Part shown: one piece after another, positions 62,639 through 64,000 of the stretch
Numbering within the stretch: position 1 is the stretch's first letter
Layout: each line of letters begins with the position of its first letter
Assembly: GCF_014635245.1 (NCBI RefSeq)
Contig: NZ_BMCP01000001.1
Span: 1,116,001-1,180,000, forward strand
Reading direction: 5' to 3'
From: Agaricicola taiwanensis
GTDB lineage: Bacteria; Pseudomonadota; Alphaproteobacteria; Rhizobiales; Methylopilaceae
Length of the DNA: 64,000 nt
Program-made: the position numbers and the translations under genes
The notes under the pieces: generated by a model
Told to the model about the DNA's origin: nothing
The model's database searches: none
The model's input: only the letters and a program-made list of their open reading frames with translations

Positions 62639-62913
62639 CAGCGGCGTTCCGTGCGCACCCGCCAGCTGTAGCCATCGAAGAAGCGCACCCGAACACGCTC
62701 GCAATTCCGCGGGCGGTGCCGCCGGCCGTGGTAATAACGCGGCGGTGGGCCGTGCCGCCAATGCCGGTGCCGGGGTCCATGGTGGCGATAGCCAGGACCA
62801 TCATGGAAGCCGAAGTAGAAGCCCTGCGCCGCGGCTGGGACCGCCGACGCGATGGAGCCGCCGATGCCGAGGCTTACGACCGCGGCGGCGATGAGAACCA
62901 ACCTGCGTAACAT
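62623..62913 (-). CDS. Small secreted protein, His/Arg/Tyr-rich
   Basis: About 96 residues from the ATG at 62913, chosen because GAGAGG precedes it and a signal peptide (LVLIAAAVVSLGIGGSIASAVPAAA) follows at once; the upstream open frame is not used. The mature part is FGFHDGPGYRHHGPRHRHWRHG and then Arg/Tyr-rich with two cysteines (NCERV, RRCYRGW). Proteins of this layout are frequent in Hyphomicrobiales periplasms; the His-rich part could bind metal. The function is unknown. Confidence 0.75.
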   Translation of the reverse strand: MLRRLVLIAAAVVSLGIGGSIASAVPAAAQGFYFGFHDGPGYRHHGPRHRHWRHGPPPRYYHGRRHRPRNCERVRVRFFDGYSWRVRTERRCYRGW

Positions 62914-63097
62914 GACGTACCTCTCCAAACTCAAGCTTTGGAAAAGATCATGGGCCCTGGTGGCTGAACTGCCCGTGAGTGTCACGTTCAGATTCGGTTC
63001 AGCATCCGGGCAGAACTGCGGCGTCATATCCCTGCAAAGGGGGAGTTTTAACAATTCCATGCCTTGATAAGGCGGTCGCAGGAAGAGGTTTGTGTCG

Positions 63098-64000
63098 ATG
63101 CAATCTTGTCTTCGGAGAACAGCCAGGCGCCTTGCAGCCGACGAGCGGGGTAATATTGCAATTATTTCGGCCCTGGTGGCTGTTGTATTGGTGGCGGCCA
63201 TGGGATTTGCCGTCGACTATACAAACGCCAGCCGCGTGCGGACGAATTTGCAGGCTTCACTCGATGGCGGGCTTCTTTCCGCAGCAACGAACACGAGCGA
63301 GTTCGGAACGAGCGACGACGCCGCTCTGAAGGAAGCCATCAAACAACGGTTGCGCGCCTTTCTCATGACAGCGGGTTTGCCGCAGGAGATCACCGACACG
63401 CTGGCGATCGATGTGGCGCTGATCGGAGATGGTATCGAGGCCTCGGCGAAGGCGACGGTCGAGACCAACCTGCTGCGCGTGATCAACATCGATACCATCG
63501 ATGTCGGCGCGAAAGCCGCTGTGATCGCCTCGAGCGCGAAGCCGGTCGAAGTCGCGCTCGCCCTGGATGTGACCGATTCCATGATCGACAACATGGCGGA
63601 CCTGCGCAGCGCGGCGCAGAACTTCGTCGATAAGTTGACATCCAACGGGTCGAGCAGCGCCGCAAAGATCGCGCTCGTGCCTTTCGTCGGCGCCGTGAAC
63701 ATCGGCACGCCATCGGGCTACATGAACTGGATCGACACCGAGGGGGACGCGAAATACAACGCGATCAACCTTCGCAACATCTATGTCGCGAGGAAAGCCG
63801 TCCCTGAGTGCCCATCATTGGACGATGGCGAGGTGGTCGGTGGCGGCGGAGATAACGACAATGGCTGGCTTGAAGGATCGCCGTGGCAGGAAGCCTTGGA
63901 CCGGCTCGCCGGCATCTTTCAGGTATCTCAAGCCCAGGCTCACCCCGCGGCTCCCTACAAGTTCGTGTTCTATGAGCCCTGCGACTGGGTCAATCCAAAG
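63098..64000 (+). CDS. TadG-like pilus/Tad secretion protein with vWA domain, 3' end outside window
   Basis: The first 301 codons of an open frame that runs off the right edge. Residues 10-50 hold the TadE/G-type start: RLAADERGNIAIISALVAVV, a membrane helix, then AVDYTNASRVRTNLQASLDG. From about residue 150 a von Willebrand A domain begins, with the metal site DVTDSM (Asp157, Asp160, Ser161) in VALALDVTDSMIDNM. Such proteins are minor components of Flp/Tad pili and are exposed at the surface. GTG at 63092 is not in frame; the ATG at 63098 has AGAGG upstream (63084-63088). Confidence 0.85.
   Translation, partial: MQSCLRRTARRLAADERGNIAIISALVAVVLVAAMGFAVDYTNASRVRTNLQASLDGGLLSAATNTSEFGTSDDAALKEAIKQRLRAFLMTAGLPQEITDTLAIDVALIGDGIEASAKATVETNLLRVINIDTIDVGAKAAVIASSAKPVEVALALDVTDSMIDNMADLRSAAQNFVDKLTSNGSSSAAKIALVPFVGAVNIGTPSGYMNWIDTEGDAKYNAINLRNIYVARKAVPECPSLDDGEVVGGGGDNDNGWLEGSPWQEALDRLAGIFQVSQAQAHPAAPYKFVFYEPCDWVNPK

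Overview
The window reads as chromosomal DNA of an alphaproteobacterium, most likely a member of the Hyphomicrobiales (Rhizobiales). It is high in GC and has dense genes with 4-base start/stop overlaps. The right flank carries housekeeping genes in an alphaproteobacterial style: uracil-DNA glycosylase, ETF-ubiquinone oxidoreductase, TPR protein, ispE, polyprenyl diphosphate synthase, DUF2007 and a TrmN6-like methylase. The genus cannot be named from the sequence alone. I saw no rRNA, tRNA, CRISPR array or insertion sequence.

Layout. (1) 1-2966: the 3' end of a NusG/RfaH-like antiterminator, followed by three coupled genes (WbpB, WbpD, WbpE types) that make a diacetamido-uronic acid nucleotide sugar. 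(2) 2980-11180: mixed genes, comprising a DUF808 membrane protein, a secreted protein, an Mhq-like esterase/dioxygenase pair, a HerA-like ATPase, a D,D-carboxypeptidase lipoprotein, an ABC-type binding protein and a TerC-family protein. (3) 11254-38782, minus strand: one apparent 26-gene, 27.5-kb operon for surface glycan, almost every junction overlapping by 1-4 bases and ending in a strong hairpin terminator. (4) 38932-42809, plus strand: a divergent group of aldo/keto reductase, LegB-type dehydratase and asparagine synthetase. (5) 43303-45621: polyphosphate kinase 2, a secreted protein, Cu/Zn superoxide dismutase and a small protein. (6) 45636-53548: a second glycan block with a WbpM/WreV-type dehydratase, MBOAT acyltransferase, SGNH protein, WecA/WbpL-type initiating transferase, O-antigen ligase and WreQ/WbpV-type reductase. 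(7) 53548-64000: the housekeeping flank, ending in a TadG-like pilus protein cut by the window edge.

How it fits together. The large operon encodes two nonulosonic (sialic-acid-like) sugar routes. PseB, PseC and PseG define a pseudaminic-type route. LegB, LegC, a NeuD-type acetyltransferase, a NeuB-type synthase, a NeuA-type cytidylyltransferase and a CBS/nucleotidyltransferase of PtmE type define a legionaminic-type route. A sugar N-formyltransferase sits between pseC and pseG, and a module of unusual enzymes (ATP-grasp ligase, a cytidylyltransferase-aminotransferase fusion, GNAT, PIG-L deacetylase, asparagine-synthetase-like amidotransferase) follows. This suggests a nonulosonate with an unusual acyl or amino decoration. 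Glycosyltransferases and a half-size ABC exporter (possible flippase) are built into the same operon. The second block looks like a machine that starts an O-antigen on a QuiNAc-type sugar, acylates it and ligates it. The uronic-acid genes at the left edge could feed the same polymer, with the plus-strand asparagine synthetase as a candidate uronamide-forming enzyme.

Limits: functions are read from motifs and context only. Substrates of the glycosyltransferases, the exact nonulosonate made and all promoter/operator calls are inference.
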